Shown piece after piece: positions 38,412-52,172 of a stretch of DNA of 64,000 nt. A program made the translations under genes and the position numbers. The notes under the pieces were generated by a model that saw only the letters and a list, made by a program, of their open reading frames with translations, did not search any database and had not been told where the DNA came from. Position 1 is the stretch's first letter. Each line of letters begins with the position of its first letter. The stretch lies in NCBI GenBank assembly GCA_028023455.1, contig JAQFVV010012531.1, positions 2,606,001-2,670,000 on the forward strand, given 5' to 3'. This stretch comes from Epiperipatus broadwayi. Its lineage: Eukaryota; Onychophora; Udeonychophora; Euonychophora; Peripatidae.

Positions 38412-40637
38412 AATACTTCTTTTTAGTCATACAATACACACGTTTATATATCTATATTCGTATGTGTATATGTTATAGCTTAAGCTCATACAAGTGATCA
38501 TAATCTAAGACAGCTAATGATATGGTTTCATTACATATAGAGTTCTTGTTACAGGATAGATAACAGCAAATCTATATACTGTCTAACAAATGATTGGGTA
38601 ATCTTAAAACACATACATGATGAATGGAAGCTAGCCTGCACATTGATCACTTATGATCTTTTTCAGAATATTAAGTTCAGTTCATATATATCTGTAACAT
38701 TAGTGTCTTGGAAGTCATAAGAGTCACTATTCAAGGTAATCAAGGAGAACTTTAGTTCTTTTTTATTGAATCAATTTATTAATTGTCAAAAAATAAACAA
38801 GTCTTATTCCAACTTTATAGATATCTAGGTGTTAACAATACACATAATGTAAGGAGCTTAATTTCCCACAAAAGATTCTTATACAACAAAATAAACTCAA
38901 ATCTAAGGCTTCATTACTTACTTTATATGACAGAATTGATTGCAACCAATCCATAAGATGCCTGGGAAGAGGCCAATAAGTCTTTAATCAGACAGTTGAT
39001 GAAGTTGTGTTGTTTTTGGACGGTTATCCCTCATGAACTTCTACATCATAATGTGGTATTATAGTTAGCATTGACTGTAAACAAGTCTTTGAACATAAAT
39101 TAAGTGAAACCAAAATACATGAATATCTAAGACAATCAAAGAAAAGTTTTGTTAGTTTCTCATCATAGAATTTCTTGGGATAAATTTATTTTATATCTGA
39201 TAAGTAATCAGTTTGCACATGAATTGATTATCTTGAAAAGAGAACATTCATAACTTTTTATATTAATGTGTATTGTATTCACAAGTCTGTCAACATCAGT
39301 GATATAAAACATAAAGGACAATTAATGAAAATTCATGATATCATTACTCTTATTTCTTATAAGTGTAAATTGCCTTGTACATTGATCTCTTTATAAAAAT
39401 ATTTTATCAAGATTAGCATGCATGGAGAGTGACATGATGCTATAAGAGATCTTTTTTTTAAGACAACCAAACTATATTGTTGTTAGCTTCCCAATATAAA
39501 GCAATTATGTCAATTTAATATATCTAAAAACAGAAATTATGCATTTGAGTTAATTATCTTGAATATTAACTTCTCATGACATTCGCTTTAAATAATAAAC
39601 ATATTTAATTAGTAGGGATTTATATATGTGTGTATGTGCATAAATATCATTAACATGATTATTCTGCATAGCTATTTCAGCATCTTAATTTTATTGTAAA
39701 ACATTATTATATTAAGTTACAACCACTGATAATATTTAGAAATTAAATTTAATTTGTGTGTTTGCATGTATATATGTATACAAGGTTATATGTATATGAG
39801 ACCATCAGTGGTTTAGGTCCATGAAAGATCACTATGCAAGGCAATAAGTTAAAAGAGAAAGACTCCATTATTTTTGGTTTTTCATCAAAAAATGATGTAA
39901 TTTGTCTTACAAAGCACTGCATTTTAGTTAATGGAATTAAAAATAATTTATACATATAAAAATTACATTATATGTTCATCTACATATATGTATATGGGTG
40001 TATTCAAAGTTTAATATATATATATATATATTGTATGAGTCTATAAACACTAGTGACTTGAGCTTAATGAAAAATAATTTAGATTTAAAACAGAGATACT
40101 TTCAATTATCTTAAATAGTGAACTCTACACCTTATTTGTAAATATATACTGAGGTAGGTAGTTATGTCTATAGAATTGTAGTTTTTCAAAAAAGCACTTT
40201 CCATTCTGCATTTATATTTTAATTTACAAGGTAAAGAGAAGCATTTACAATATAAAGATAAATAATATGTTCTTAACTTATTTTTGGAATATATCAATAA
40301 AATATTGATTTCTTTACTGAGTATTGAATTATTCAAATTTCATTTCATTGTTGATGTTCTGTATATATGCTATTGGTTATTATAAAGTTACAGTTTTATC
40401 TGCTTCTTACTTCAATTACAACTATAAAATCAGCAAGAAGAAAAGTTCATATATGCAGTCTGATCATTCTTACTTCCTCTCTGGTAGTAATTTTTCACAT
40501 GTAATTTGGCTAAATGCTGTGCCTTTTCCATTTAGGTTCATTCTTAAGCATCTGTATAGACTGCTATATATATATTTAGGATGTAATTCTCAGCATTAGT
40601 ATTGAAATGCAGAGTTTTCAGGATCATGGGATATAGA

Positions 40638-41142
40638 TGACCATTGCTGGTGACAGCTTGCCAATATTTTTTTACTTATTAATGCAAATTCTTAGAACCT
40701 TATAATTCGAAATATACTACAACATTTAAAGTTACATCATAAAAAAACAACAAATCCTGACATCACCAACTCAGTTCAAATATATTCTTACACTTATTTC
40801 CTTGTTGTTGTTTTTTGTATCTAAAACCATTATTTTAAATCATTTGTTTATTATACCTAAGTTCATAGTATTCAGTCTTCAAAAATAAACGAATGTATTT
40901 CAAAAGAGTAACATCTACTTATATTTAGTTGCATTTACAGGAGTTTGAAAACAAACTAATTAATGAAGCTTGAAAACAGGTTTATTGACTTCAAAAAATG
41001 ACTTTGACAAAAGTATGTGATATCAGGATGTTATTTTATGATGCAATTTTAAATGTTCAATTTTTGTTTTTTATTTTACAAAATAAAATGTAAAAAGTTA
41101 AATTGCAGTTAGTCATTGGCAAACTATCACCAGCAATGATCA
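40638..41142. repeat. Paired-core module 3, both cores consensus
   Basis: Core A at 40638-40663 and core B at 41117-41142 both match the commonest sequence exactly. The spacer is 453 bases. A tRNA-like SINE head has inserted about 220 bases downstream of core B. Confidence 0.9.
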
Positions 41143-41364
41143 GATGATTGCAGTCGAATACAATGTGTATGTATCTGTACAATCATTTTCCATTATATTT
41201 ATTAGAAAGACTTCATTACTTATTTGTGTATTATCACAAAATAGATAAAACAAATCCTGAAAACAAAGGGCCATGCATTCAAATACAATAACCTATATGT
41301 CGGATTTTATAAATATATAAAAAGCTAATAGCTTTAATGCTGGGGAAGTTCATAAAAAGTTTGA

Positions 41365-41428
41365 GTGGCAGAATCGATCTTGGGACTTCTTGATCCCAAG
41401 TCGGACACTTTACCAGTGTGCCAAACCA
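41365..41428 (-). mobile_element. tRNA-derived SINE head inside the array
   Basis: On the minus strand an A box TGGCACACTGG (41413-41423) and a B box GATCGATTC (41371-41379) lie at tRNA-like spacing, with a tRNA-like middle (CCGACTTGGGATCAAG). No array unit elsewhere has this sequence at the same place, so it is an insertion. The SINE body and end are not delimited. Confidence 0.6.
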
Positions 41429-43039
41429 CAAAAGGTGGCTTTTATATAAATATATATATATATATTACTGAGATTTGCAAGTATTTTCATTATGTCTGCA
41501 AACATAGATTTATTATTTGGGTTAATCTAAAATATATAAAGCTTGACTGCTATTTGATATCTTACTGCATAAACTTTAAAAGTTAACTAAAAACAGAACA
41601 AGTTTTGTATACGAGTGAAATATTATACATACTTAACTATCATAGTATTATAATTTCTGTAGGTGCTGAAATTAGTACATAATATATTTATGTATTAATT
41701 AGTGATTTAATGCCATGAAAAATCACTATCCAAGACACCAAATACTAAACCATGGCTCCATTACTTTTTTGATTATCATCACAGAATTGATTTCTATAAA
41801 TCCATATGTTGACTGATAAGAGGCCAATTAGTCATGAAATAGAGTAACCAAGCATTTGGGTCAATTGATTTAAGCAGTGATTTCTCGTGACTTTCAAAAT
41901 AATGATATACTTCCGAGATTTAGTGACAAGAGATCACTACCAAAGAGAGACAACTTAAAAGTCTGGCTTTTGTCTCATTGGTTTATATCACACAAATGAA
42001 TACAAATTTATAAAATAACTGAAAGAAATAACCAAACACTTAAGTTAATTGCTTTGAATAGTAATATCTTATGTCTTTTTATATAAACAATATGTATATT
42101 AAAATTAATATATATATATTTATAGGAATGGGTATAAATACCAGTGATATTTAACTGCGAAAAAACATTCATTACTCATCTAGAGTTTATCTCGGGAATT
42201 AATTAACATAAAATTTTAATATTTGAATATTTTAATCAATGAGCTTCATGATATGTGTATAATACCACACACTGGATTTTAATTAACAGCCTTGATGATT
42301 TATAACAGAAATACTTTACAGATACTAAGATTAAAGCATAAATTGCTCACATATATGTATAAGAAGCTTAACATCTATTTGTATATCTGTACATGAATAT
42401 CAGCAATTTCTACCCTAAATGATCCGCAATCCCATATAATAAACTCAAAGACATTGACTGCATCACTGCCTAATTTTTTATTGTAGACTGATTATTTCAA
42501 ATCTATAAAGTATCTGATAAGAGAGACAACAGCCTTAAAAGAGAGAGAAGTTTTGAATTTCAGTTAATTTCCTTAAATACTGAACTATTTATTAAATATA
42601 TACTGAGGTCAGATTATATACTGTGTGTATATTGATTATAATACTACTTTTTCATAAATTACTTTCTCTACACATCAAAGTAATGACAACATACATATTC
42701 CAGATTTGTTGTTCTTTACGTTGTATCAACAACACATGATGTTTATTTATAATGTTGCTATTTTATCTGCTTTTAATTGCAAGCACAGTTATAAAATATG
42801 CATAAAGAAAACTCACATAATCTGTCATCCTTATTTCCTCTCTATTTCAACATTACCCTTAATAGTAATTTCTCTGAAATTTGTAATCTGATTTAGTAGT
42901 GTAATTTTTTTTAATTTGGTTAATTCTGAAACTTCTTATTCTAGACTATGGAATATTTTTTTATATATCAATCTTGATACTGACAATAAAAAAGAATGAT
43001 TATGAAATAAGTGGGTTTCCTGAGGACATGTAACACAGA

Positions 43040-43603
43040 TGACCATTGCTGGTGACAGCTTGCCAATATTCTTTATATTTATTAATATAACTTTTATTAG
43101 GACCTTATAATTAGAAGTGCAACATTGAAATCTGCATCATAAAAAAACAAATTCTGACATCAAAAATTCAGCACAATTGCATCTTTGTTTAAATCTATAA
43201 CAATTACTTCAAATCCTTTTACAATATCTATGTTATTGTTTCTTTGTTTAGGTCTAAAACAATTACTCAAATACTTTTATGATATCTATGTTTTATAATA
43301 TTCTATATCTAAAAACAAATTTATATTTAAAAAAATAATGATTATTTGTATTTAGAATATATTTATAGAATGTTTCTGAAAATATAATAATTATATAAGC
43401 TGATAACAGCTTTATTGGCTTCAAAATATCATTTTGACATTGAGTTGTGATAAAAAAAAAAAAACACAAACAATATAGAATAGTATCAAGATTTGTTATT
43501 TATGATGCAATTTTATACATCAGATTTTATTTTGGGAGGTATTTTAAAATGGAAGAAATTAAACTGCAATTAAACAATGGCAAACTATCACCAGCAATGA
43601 TCA
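43040..43603. repeat. Paired-core module 4, both cores consensus
   Basis: Core A at 43040-43065 and core B at 43578-43603 match the commonest sequence. The 512-base spacer contains a duplicated phrase (TCTTTGTTTAAATCTATAAC near 43182 and TCTTTGTTTAGGTCTAAAAC near 43241), which explains its length. Confidence 0.9.
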
Positions 43604-44067
43604 AATAACTCCATTTAATCATGTAATGCATACATATTTAGATATCTATAGGTGATTGTGAGTGTGGACTTCATTATAGCTCAGGGATAAGAGAGATCAC
43701 TTTTTTATAACATTCATAGGTAATGGTTCATTAATTATTGGCATCTTATCATAAAACTGATTTAAAAAAATATATGTCCTGTTTAGTAAATAATAGATTA
43801 ATTTAAAAATGGATAAGACCTGCATTTCATTTATCTTGGATAGTAATTTCTTATGACCTTCTACAAAAGTATATATTATTTAAATGAGTGTCTGTCTGCA
43901 AACATTTGTGATTTAATGCAATAAAATTTACTGTTTAACAAAATCAAAAATATCACTTGATTAATTTTTGGTTTTTTATTATATTAACTTTAAAACTTGT
44001 ATGTGTGAATGAATACATGTTATAATATCAAATTTGTAAAAGAATAAAAATCTTTATGCTGTCTTCC

Positions 44068-44223
44068 AGAAATTAATAACGAATTCTTTACAACACCTAT
44101 GTAAATCTCAGTAATAATATTAGACATTTGAAAAGGGCACCAAACCAATTATTGAAAAAGGCTTTTTATGAATAATATTACTGAGATTTATATAGCTGTT
44201 ATAAAGAATTCGTTATTATTTCT
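44068..44223. mobile_element. Hairpin insertion in the array
   Basis: AGAAATTAATAACGAATTC near the left end and GAATTCGTTATTATTTCT at the right are reverse complements, and the arms (about 44068-44122 and 44173-44223) continue with an inner match of AATCTCAGTAATAATATTA to TAATATTACTGAGATT. The loop is about 50 bases. It is absent from the same place in other units, so it is a MITE-like insertion. Confidence 0.7.
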
Positions 44224-45684
44224 GATTATTGTGTTATGTAATATGTAGGAGGTGAAATCAGTGACTTAACATTACAAAAGATTACAATATTCAAGACACC
44301 CAGATTGTTAAACTTTCATCACAGACTTGATTGCAACAAAATCCATGTTTTCTGACAAGTAGACAATTAATCATGAAGTGGAATGATTGGCTTGGACAGT
44401 TATTTCTCATAATCTTCAAAATAAATATATACTTTTAAGATTTGTGGGAACATTTAAGACATAAGACCACAGAAGATCACTATTCAAAAGGTATGTGTAA
44501 ATATCAGTGACATGCTACTTGATAATATACAAAACAAGCAATGTAAAAGCCCAGCTTTAATTCTCATTGGACTTTCAACATAGAAATGATTATTAAATAT
44601 CTGAAAACAAAAGCTGTATATTTAAGATAATTAGTTTGAAAAGTAACCTCTCATGATTTTAATGTACAAATAATATATATTAAATTTGGTACCTACTACA
44701 TTTAGCTGTCAAGATATGAATATTAGTGATATGGCAAAAAAATCATTAGTAATTCATTTGCTCACATTCATAGGAAGTAATTATATTAAATTCTACTATA
44801 TGAGTTATTTTGATTGGTGAGCTTCATAAATGTTATGATAATATATAGATATTATCATTAAATCTATGATCCATATAACCATCAATATCTTGATGAGAAA
44901 TCACTATACATGACAAGCATTCTAAAAGCGAGGTATTATGATTTAGTTTATCACAGCCTACATTAAATCTAATTTGCCTTATAAGTTGCCAGATTTATTG
45001 TCTTGAATAGTGGGCCTACATAGATCGGCAACATTAATACTTTTTAAATGTTAAGACTAAAATACAGACTATTTACAGATCTATGTATCAAGCTTAATAT
45101 GTATTTATACATGTATGTGTGAGCAACAATGATTTCAATCATAAATAATTGTAAGCTCATACAATAAATTCATAGATATGATTCCATTATTAAATTTTTA
45201 ATTGTAGAGTGATAACTTCAAATCTACAGAGCGTGATGAAGAGATAAGTCCTTCTAAAAATAGAGAGGCTTTGAATATAAATTGTCTTAAACTGTGAATC
45301 CTTCAGAGCTTGTATATAAATATATATTAAAGTAAGACTATGCCCTACTGGTGATTTGGCGTTGCAAAGCTGTATCCATAATGCACATTATTAATGATTG
45401 TGATCCTGGGATATTGTATTAATGGTTATTTATTATAATGCTGCTATTTTAACTGCTTCTCACAGCAATTAGTTATAAATGAGGCATAAAAACAATTCCA
45501 TTCATGCAGTCTGTTCTTCTCATTGTGGCTCCTACCATTGTAACTTGATAGCAATTTCTCCAGTAATCTAATTTATTTCAATGGTATATCTTTTCCATCT
45601 TTTCTTTCAAGATATTAATATTGGTATTGATATTGAAAGGTGATATTCAAAGGAAGGGTGGGTTTACCAAGACATTCAGATGAC

Positions 45685-46184
45685 NNNNNNNNNNNNNNNN
45701 NNNNNNNNNNNNNNNNNNNNNNNNNNNNNNNNNNNNNNNNNNNNNNNNNNNNNNNNNNNNNNNNNNNNNNNNNNNNNNNNNNNNNNNNNNNNNNNNNNNN
45801 NNNNNNNNNNNNNNNNNNNNNNNNNNNNNNNNNNNNNNNNNNNNNNNNNNNNNNNNNNNNNNNNNNNNNNNNNNNNNNNNNNNNNNNNNNNNNNNNNNNN
45901 NNNNNNNNNNNNNNNNNNNNNNNNNNNNNNNNNNNNNNNNNNNNNNNNNNNNNNNNNNNNNNNNNNNNNNNNNNNNNNNNNNNNNNNNNNNNNNNNNNNN
46001 NNNNNNNNNNNNNNNNNNNNNNNNNNNNNNNNNNNNNNNNNNNNNNNNNNNNNNNNNNNNNNNNNNNNNNNNNNNNNNNNNNNNNNNNNNNNNNNNNNNN
46101 NNNNNNNNNNNNNNNNNNNNNNNNNNNNNNNNNNNNNNNNNNNNNNNNNNNNNNNNNNNNNNNNNNNNNNNNNNNNNNNNNNNN
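45685..46184. other. Assembly gap of exactly 500 N
   Basis: The round length marks a scaffolding placeholder of unknown true size. The left contig ends in CAGATGAC, the first bases of a core A context. The right contig begins AACACAGATGACC, the same context. Any open frame spanning the gap is meaningless. Confidence 0.98.
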
Positions 46185-46192
46185 AACACAGA

Positions 46193-46595
46193 TGACCATT
46201 GCTGGTGACAGCTTGCCGATATTCTTCACATTTATTAATACAATTTTCTTATAATTAAAAGTAGATTACTTCATAGCCTTTTATAATAACTACGTTTTAT
46301 AATATTCAAAATTTAAAAACAAATTAATTTATTTTTAAAAAAATTAATGTCTATTTTTTTATTTAGGGTATATTTAAAGTAATTATTTAAGCTAGCAAAT
46401 AGCTCTACTGACTTCAAAATATCATTTTGATAATGGGCCTATGATCAAAAAGGTACATGATTAAAGGTGATAAAATCAGGATTTTTTACTTTATAAGCAA
46501 TTTGAAATGTTATAATTTATTATTTACAAAATAATTCAAAATGTAATAAGTTAAACTGCAGTTGGTCAGTGGCAAACTATCACCAGCAATGATCA
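46193..46595. repeat. Paired-core module 5, next to the gap
   Basis: Core A at 46193-46218 differs only at its last base (G for A). Core B at 46570-46595 is consensus. The spacer is 351 bases. Confidence 0.88.
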
Positions 46596-47283
46596 GATGA
46601 TTCCATTTAATCATACAACATATAAACATATATATCTATTTGTGTCTGTGTGGTGCATATATTATAACTTGAGCTCACGAGAGATCACTATCATGATATT
46701 CATTAGTAGGGTTTTATTATTCACTCTGGTGTCTTATCATAAAATGGATTTGGCAAATCTATATGCTATTTGATAAAGGATAAGTTAACTTGCAAACAGA
46801 GAAGCCTTATATTTTAGTTATCTTGGATCATAACTTTTTGCGATTATTGCATATATTAAAATATGATTATAAATAACAATGCCCTAATTCAACATGAATT
46901 ACTATTTATAAAATAAACTTCTACTGATATTTTACTGGGTGAATTACATGATTTTTCTTCATTGTAGATCCAGTATTATTATGTTGTCATATATTATAAT
47001 GTAGCTATTTTATCTACTTCTCACAGTAATTACAGTTATAATTATAAATGAATAAACTTTACAAATGCAGTCTATTATCTTTACATCCACCCTGATTCTA
47101 CATAATCTGATAGAAACATCTCTCAAATACTCTAATTTGTTTAAGTGGTGCACCTTTTCCATTCTGGTTCATTCTTAAATTTCTTACTATAAAATATTTT
47201 TTCCCCAGATATCAGTCTTGGTGTTGATTGTGAAAAATGATGTTTTTGAAAAAAATTGGTTTACTGGGATCTTGAAATATAGA

Positions 47284-47669
47284 TGACCATTGCTGGTGAC
47301 AGCTTGCCAATATTCTTTACACTTGCTAATACAATTTCCTTATAATTAAAAGTGTATTACAACATTTAAAGCTATATTATAGAAAATCAAATAAATGTAT
47401 TTCAAAAAAGTATGTCTATTTGTATTTAGATTATATTTATAGAATGTTCGAAAAACAAGTAATCATTTAAGCAGGAAAATAACTTTACTGACTTCAAAAT
47501 GTCACTTTGACAATAGGATGTGATCAAAAAAGACACACGAACAATATTGGTAATATCATGATTTGTTACTTTATGATGCAATTTTAAATAATCTATTTTA
47601 AAAAGTAACTGAAAATATAAGAAGTTAAACTGGCATTAAACAGTGGCAAACTATCACCAGCAATGATCA
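47284..47669. repeat. Paired-core module 6, both cores consensus
   Basis: Core A at 47284-47309 and core B at 47644-47669 match the commonest sequence. The spacer is 334 bases. It lies only 1091 bases after the previous core A, the shortest unit in the array, and opens the probable two-unit duplication. Confidence 0.9.
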
Positions 47670-49275
47670 GATAATTCAACTTAATCATACCACAATTACA
47701 CATATATGTCTATGGTATATATATCTACATTAGTGTAGGTGCACAAACTTTATATATGAGGAATCATTATCCATGATATCAATAATAAGTCTTCATTATT
47801 TATTGGTGTATTATCATAAAATAGATGTAACACATCTATATGCTATTTAATAAGTCAAAGGTTATTTTGAAAAGAGAAAAGTCCTGTATTTCAGCTATCT
47901 TGGATAGTAATCTCTTATGACTTACTACATAAATATATATTATTGAGATTAGTTTATGTATTACATTGTGTCTACAAACAATGATGCCTTAATGCAATAT
48001 GATTTACTAATTGTCATTATCAAAAATAACTTGATTACTTTTTGCTATATTTATTGTATGAACTATAAAAGATGTTTGAAAGAAGAACAAGATATACATA
48101 TGAGTGAAACACCTTAAAAAGTGAACAGTTGCATTGTTATAAAAATGTAGATGCTGAAATAATTACACATAATATTTGTAGTCAATCAGAGAATTAATAT
48201 CATGAAAGACCACTATCCAAGCCAGCCAACTCAAAATTATAGCTTCATTACTTGTTCAATTTTTATCATAGAATTGATTGCAACAAATCTGATAAGTGAT
48301 CAATTGCCATGAAACAGAGTTAATTGAATTGGACAGTATTTTTTTTATAATCTTCAAAATAAATATATACTTCCAAGAGTTGTGTCAACATCAATGACAT
48401 GCCATCACAAAAAATCATTAACGAAGGCAAGCAACTTTAATTTTCTTTGGTTTGACATTATAGAAGTGTTTATATGTCAAATTGGTAAAGTGTCTAAAAA
48501 ACAGAAGTCAAACCTTTGACTAAATTGCTTTAAAAAGTAATCATTCATGACTTTCTAAACAAACAAAATGTATATAAAACTTAATTCTACTGTAAATAGC
48601 TTTTTCATATGAACATCAGTGACATGACATTGTAAAAATTCATGAGTGGAGTGAGTTTGACAGTTGTAAATAAAAATTCATTAATGACTTGTATCCATGA
48701 AAATCAATATCCAAGACAATTTCAAAATGCAGTTTTGTTTCAGTTTGCATTATCATCATAAATGCAATAAATTTAAGTTGTCTTATGAGCGGCCAGATAT
48801 TTTGGTTAATTGCACTGAGTAATGAGCCACTACGGATTTATAACATGAATACTTTTTAAATATTAAAACACAAATCCTAACAGATTTGTGAATGAAACTT
48901 AACATGTATTTATTTATAAATGTTGTCAATATCAGTTATATCAGCCACAAATGATCATAAAATTACATAATAAACTCAAAGCACATAACTTCATTGCTTA
49001 CGTTTTTCATTATAGAGTGATTATTTCAAATTGATAAAGTATCTACTAAGACAGAAGCTAACCTTAAAATAGAGAGGCTTTAAATTTGAGTTAGTTTAAA
49101 ACTATGAATTCTTTAGAGCTTAGATATAAATATATAGTGAGGTTATTAGTGAGTGTTTATACATATAATGATAGTAATTCATAAACTACTTCTGCTACAC
49201 ACGAAGATGATGATAAAGCATATGTTTCTATTTCTTAAGATTACGAAAGAATAAATTTGTCATAATATTTTATGA

Positions 49276-49495
49276 AAACAATAGCAACTCTCTCCATACA
49301 GCAATGCTACCCAGTGCAAGCCATAATAATCAATGGATGCTAGAAGGTTTGTGCATCAAAATCCCTGTCTAATGCTTACTCATTCATTATTCCCAAACTA
49401 GTTTCTAGCTTGTGACTTGCATTGGATGGCACTGCAGTATGGAGAAAGTTGCTATTGTTTTAACAGTTTGTATGAGCATAAGAAAAAGTGATCAT
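49276..49495. mobile_element. Foldback relative inside the array, copy 1
   Basis: AACAATAGCAACTCTCTCCA is mirrored by ATGGAGAAAGTTGCTATTGTT (near 49459). The interior (CAGTGCAAGCCATAATAATC, CTAGTTTCTAGCTTGTGAC) and tail match the 1.85 kb and 13.1 kb elements. It sits about 496 bases upstream of a core A, the same offset as the copy at 54.05 kb. Confidence 0.75.
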
Positions 49496-49771
49496 GTATT
49501 AATATTTTATGAGTTGAATTAGAAAAATCATAATCATTCTTCATTGTTATTGATAATTATTATAAAGTTGCTATTTTTACTAGCTTTGAAAGAAAATACT
49601 TATACACCCTGATATTTTCACTTCCATTACATTTTAGCATAACTAAATTATAATTTCCTTGTTATTCTAATTTTTTTAAATAGTATATATTTTTTCCATT
49701 TGGCACAATCCTAAGCTTATTATAGGCTATGCAGAAAAAAGTTTGAATTTCCTGAGACAATGCAATACAGA

Positions 49772-50274
49772 TGACCATTGCTGGTGACAGCCTGCCGATA
49801 TTTTCTTTATATTTGTTAGTACAATTTCTTTATGATTAGAAATATACTGCAACATTAAAAGCTTCATCATAAAGTAACAAATTCTGACATCAAAAACTCA
49901 GCACAATTACAATCTTCTCTTTGATCTTTGCTTATTAAATCTAAAACAATTATTTCAAAGCATTTTATGATGTTTAAGCTTTAAAATATCAGTAATTTAA
50001 AACAAATGAATATATTATAAAAAAATAATGATTATTTGTATTTAGAATGTATTTATAGAGTGTTAGAAAACTTAGTAATTAATTAAGCTGGGAACAGCAT
50101 TATAATGACTTCAAAACATTGCTTTGACAATGGGCTGTAAATGGCGGTATGATCAACATTAACAGTATCAGGGTTTGATATTTTATGATGCTGTAAGAGT
50201 AAGAAACTAAAACTGAAATTTTATCCTGAAAGAAGTGCAGTTAGACAGTGGCAAACTATCACCAGCAATGATCA
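49772..50274. repeat. Paired-core module 7
   Basis: Core A at 49772-49797 has CCTGCCG in place of CTTGCCA. Core B at 50249-50274 is consensus. The spacer is 451 bases. The T-to-C change in A still pairs as G-U in a minus-strand RNA. Confidence 0.88.
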
Positions 50275-51755
50275 AATGATTCCATTTAGCTATACAACAT
50301 ACACACACTTATATGTCTATGTGTGTTTGTATGGGTGTGTGGCTTCATTACATATTGGTGTTGTTTTATAAAATAAAGAGAAAATCTGTTGAGCTATATG
50401 ATAAGAGATAGGTTAACTTAAAACAGAAAAACATTGAAATTCATGTGTTTGGATTGTAATTTCTCATGATTTTCTATATAAACATATAATGTTGAGATTA
50501 CCATGTACATTACATCATATCTGCAAATATCAATGATTAATCATCATGATCAAGAAAAATGATTACTTTTTCAGTTTTTATTGTATAAACTCTAAAGATT
50601 GACTAAAAATAGAACAAGTTATACATAAGAATCAAATTTCTTAAGCAGTGAATTGTCAGTGTTATAAAAGTGTAGATAGTGAAATTATCACACATAAAGA
50701 TTTATGGTTAATCACTGACTTAGTGTCATGAAAGAGCATTATTCAAGGCACCAACCCAAAGCCATGGCTTCAATAGCTGTTTAATTTTTTTCAGAGAATT
50801 GATTGCAACAAATCTGTAGGTTATTTGATGTAGCCAATTAGTCATGAAACAGAGTTAATTGACAGGATAGTGATTTATCTTCCTCCCAAGATTTGTGTAA
50901 ACAGCAATGACATGTGACTACAAAAGAATTATATGCAAAGTAACTTAAAAGTCTAGTTTCATTCCTTGTTGGTTTCTCATCATGATTTCATCAAATTTGT
51001 AAAATATTTGAGAACAGAAGCCATTCATTTGAGTGACTTACTTTGAATAATAAACTCACATCCATATGAATAATATATATATATTGTAGATATCTGGGTG
51101 GATTTGAATATTAGTGACAATATTAGAAAAGTTCATTATTTATTATAATCAGAACATTCATTATTCATTTAATGTTTTTTATTTACTATTAAGTTTCATG
51201 ATTTTATGACAATATATAACTATTATGTTTAATCTATAACATTTCAAATATATACAGTATAAGACTACCAATATCAAGGTAAATCCTTATTAATTTTGCA
51301 CTCTAATCATAATAATACATCATCTGTCTTAAAAACAGCCAGTTATTTGGGTTAATTGCCTTGAATATTGATTCCACAAGGATTCATAATACAGATTAAA
51401 TCACAAATTATCTTTTACTAAGTTTAATGTTTATATTTACATGTGCATGTGTGGATATCAGTAAATTAGAAGCATCATAATTTTTCTTCATTGTTAATCC
51501 TTTGACATTTTATTGGCATTTATGATAATATTCCTATTTTATCTACTTCACAGTATAACTTCTATAAAATATATCTAAAGAAAATTCCATTCACAATCTA
51601 TCATCCTTACTTCTTCTCCACTTTAACATAACTGCTGTACTTTTTCTATTATTATTTTGAAGCTTCATATTGTTTTCCAGCTGGCAATATTTGTATTAAT
51701 ATTAAAATGTGATATTTATAAAACAGGCCGCTTTACTGAGATCATGCAACACAGA

Positions 51756-52172
51756 TGACCATTGCTGGTGACAGCTTGCCAATATTCTGTGCACTTGCTA
51801 ATACAATTTTCTTATAATTAGAAATATACTAAAATATTTAAATATACATCATAAAAAACAACTATTTCAAAGCAATTATTGTACTTACGTTTTACAAAAA
51901 TAAATGTGTTTCAGAAAAGCAATATAGTGAGAATATATTTGTAAAATGTTTGAAAACCTGGTAATTATTTAAGCTGGAAAATATCTTTACTGATTTCAAA
52001 AAGCCACTTTGACAATTCATTGTGATCAAAAAAGACACACAAACAATATTTGGTAATATCAGAATTTGTTATTTTATGATGCAATTTTAAATAATCTATT
52101 TTACAATGTAACTCAAAATACAAGATGTTGAACTGCAATTAAACAGTGGCAAACTATCACCAGCAATAATCA
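51756..52172. repeat. Paired-core module 8
   Basis: Core A at 51756-51781 is consensus. Core B at 52147-52172 has one change (AATAATC). The spacer is 365 bases. It corresponds to module 6 in the duplicated pair of units. Confidence 0.88.

Noticed and set aside
45615-46254. Open reading frames of 171-204 residues across the gap
   Set aside because: Almost all residues come from N bases; the frames are artefacts of the gap.
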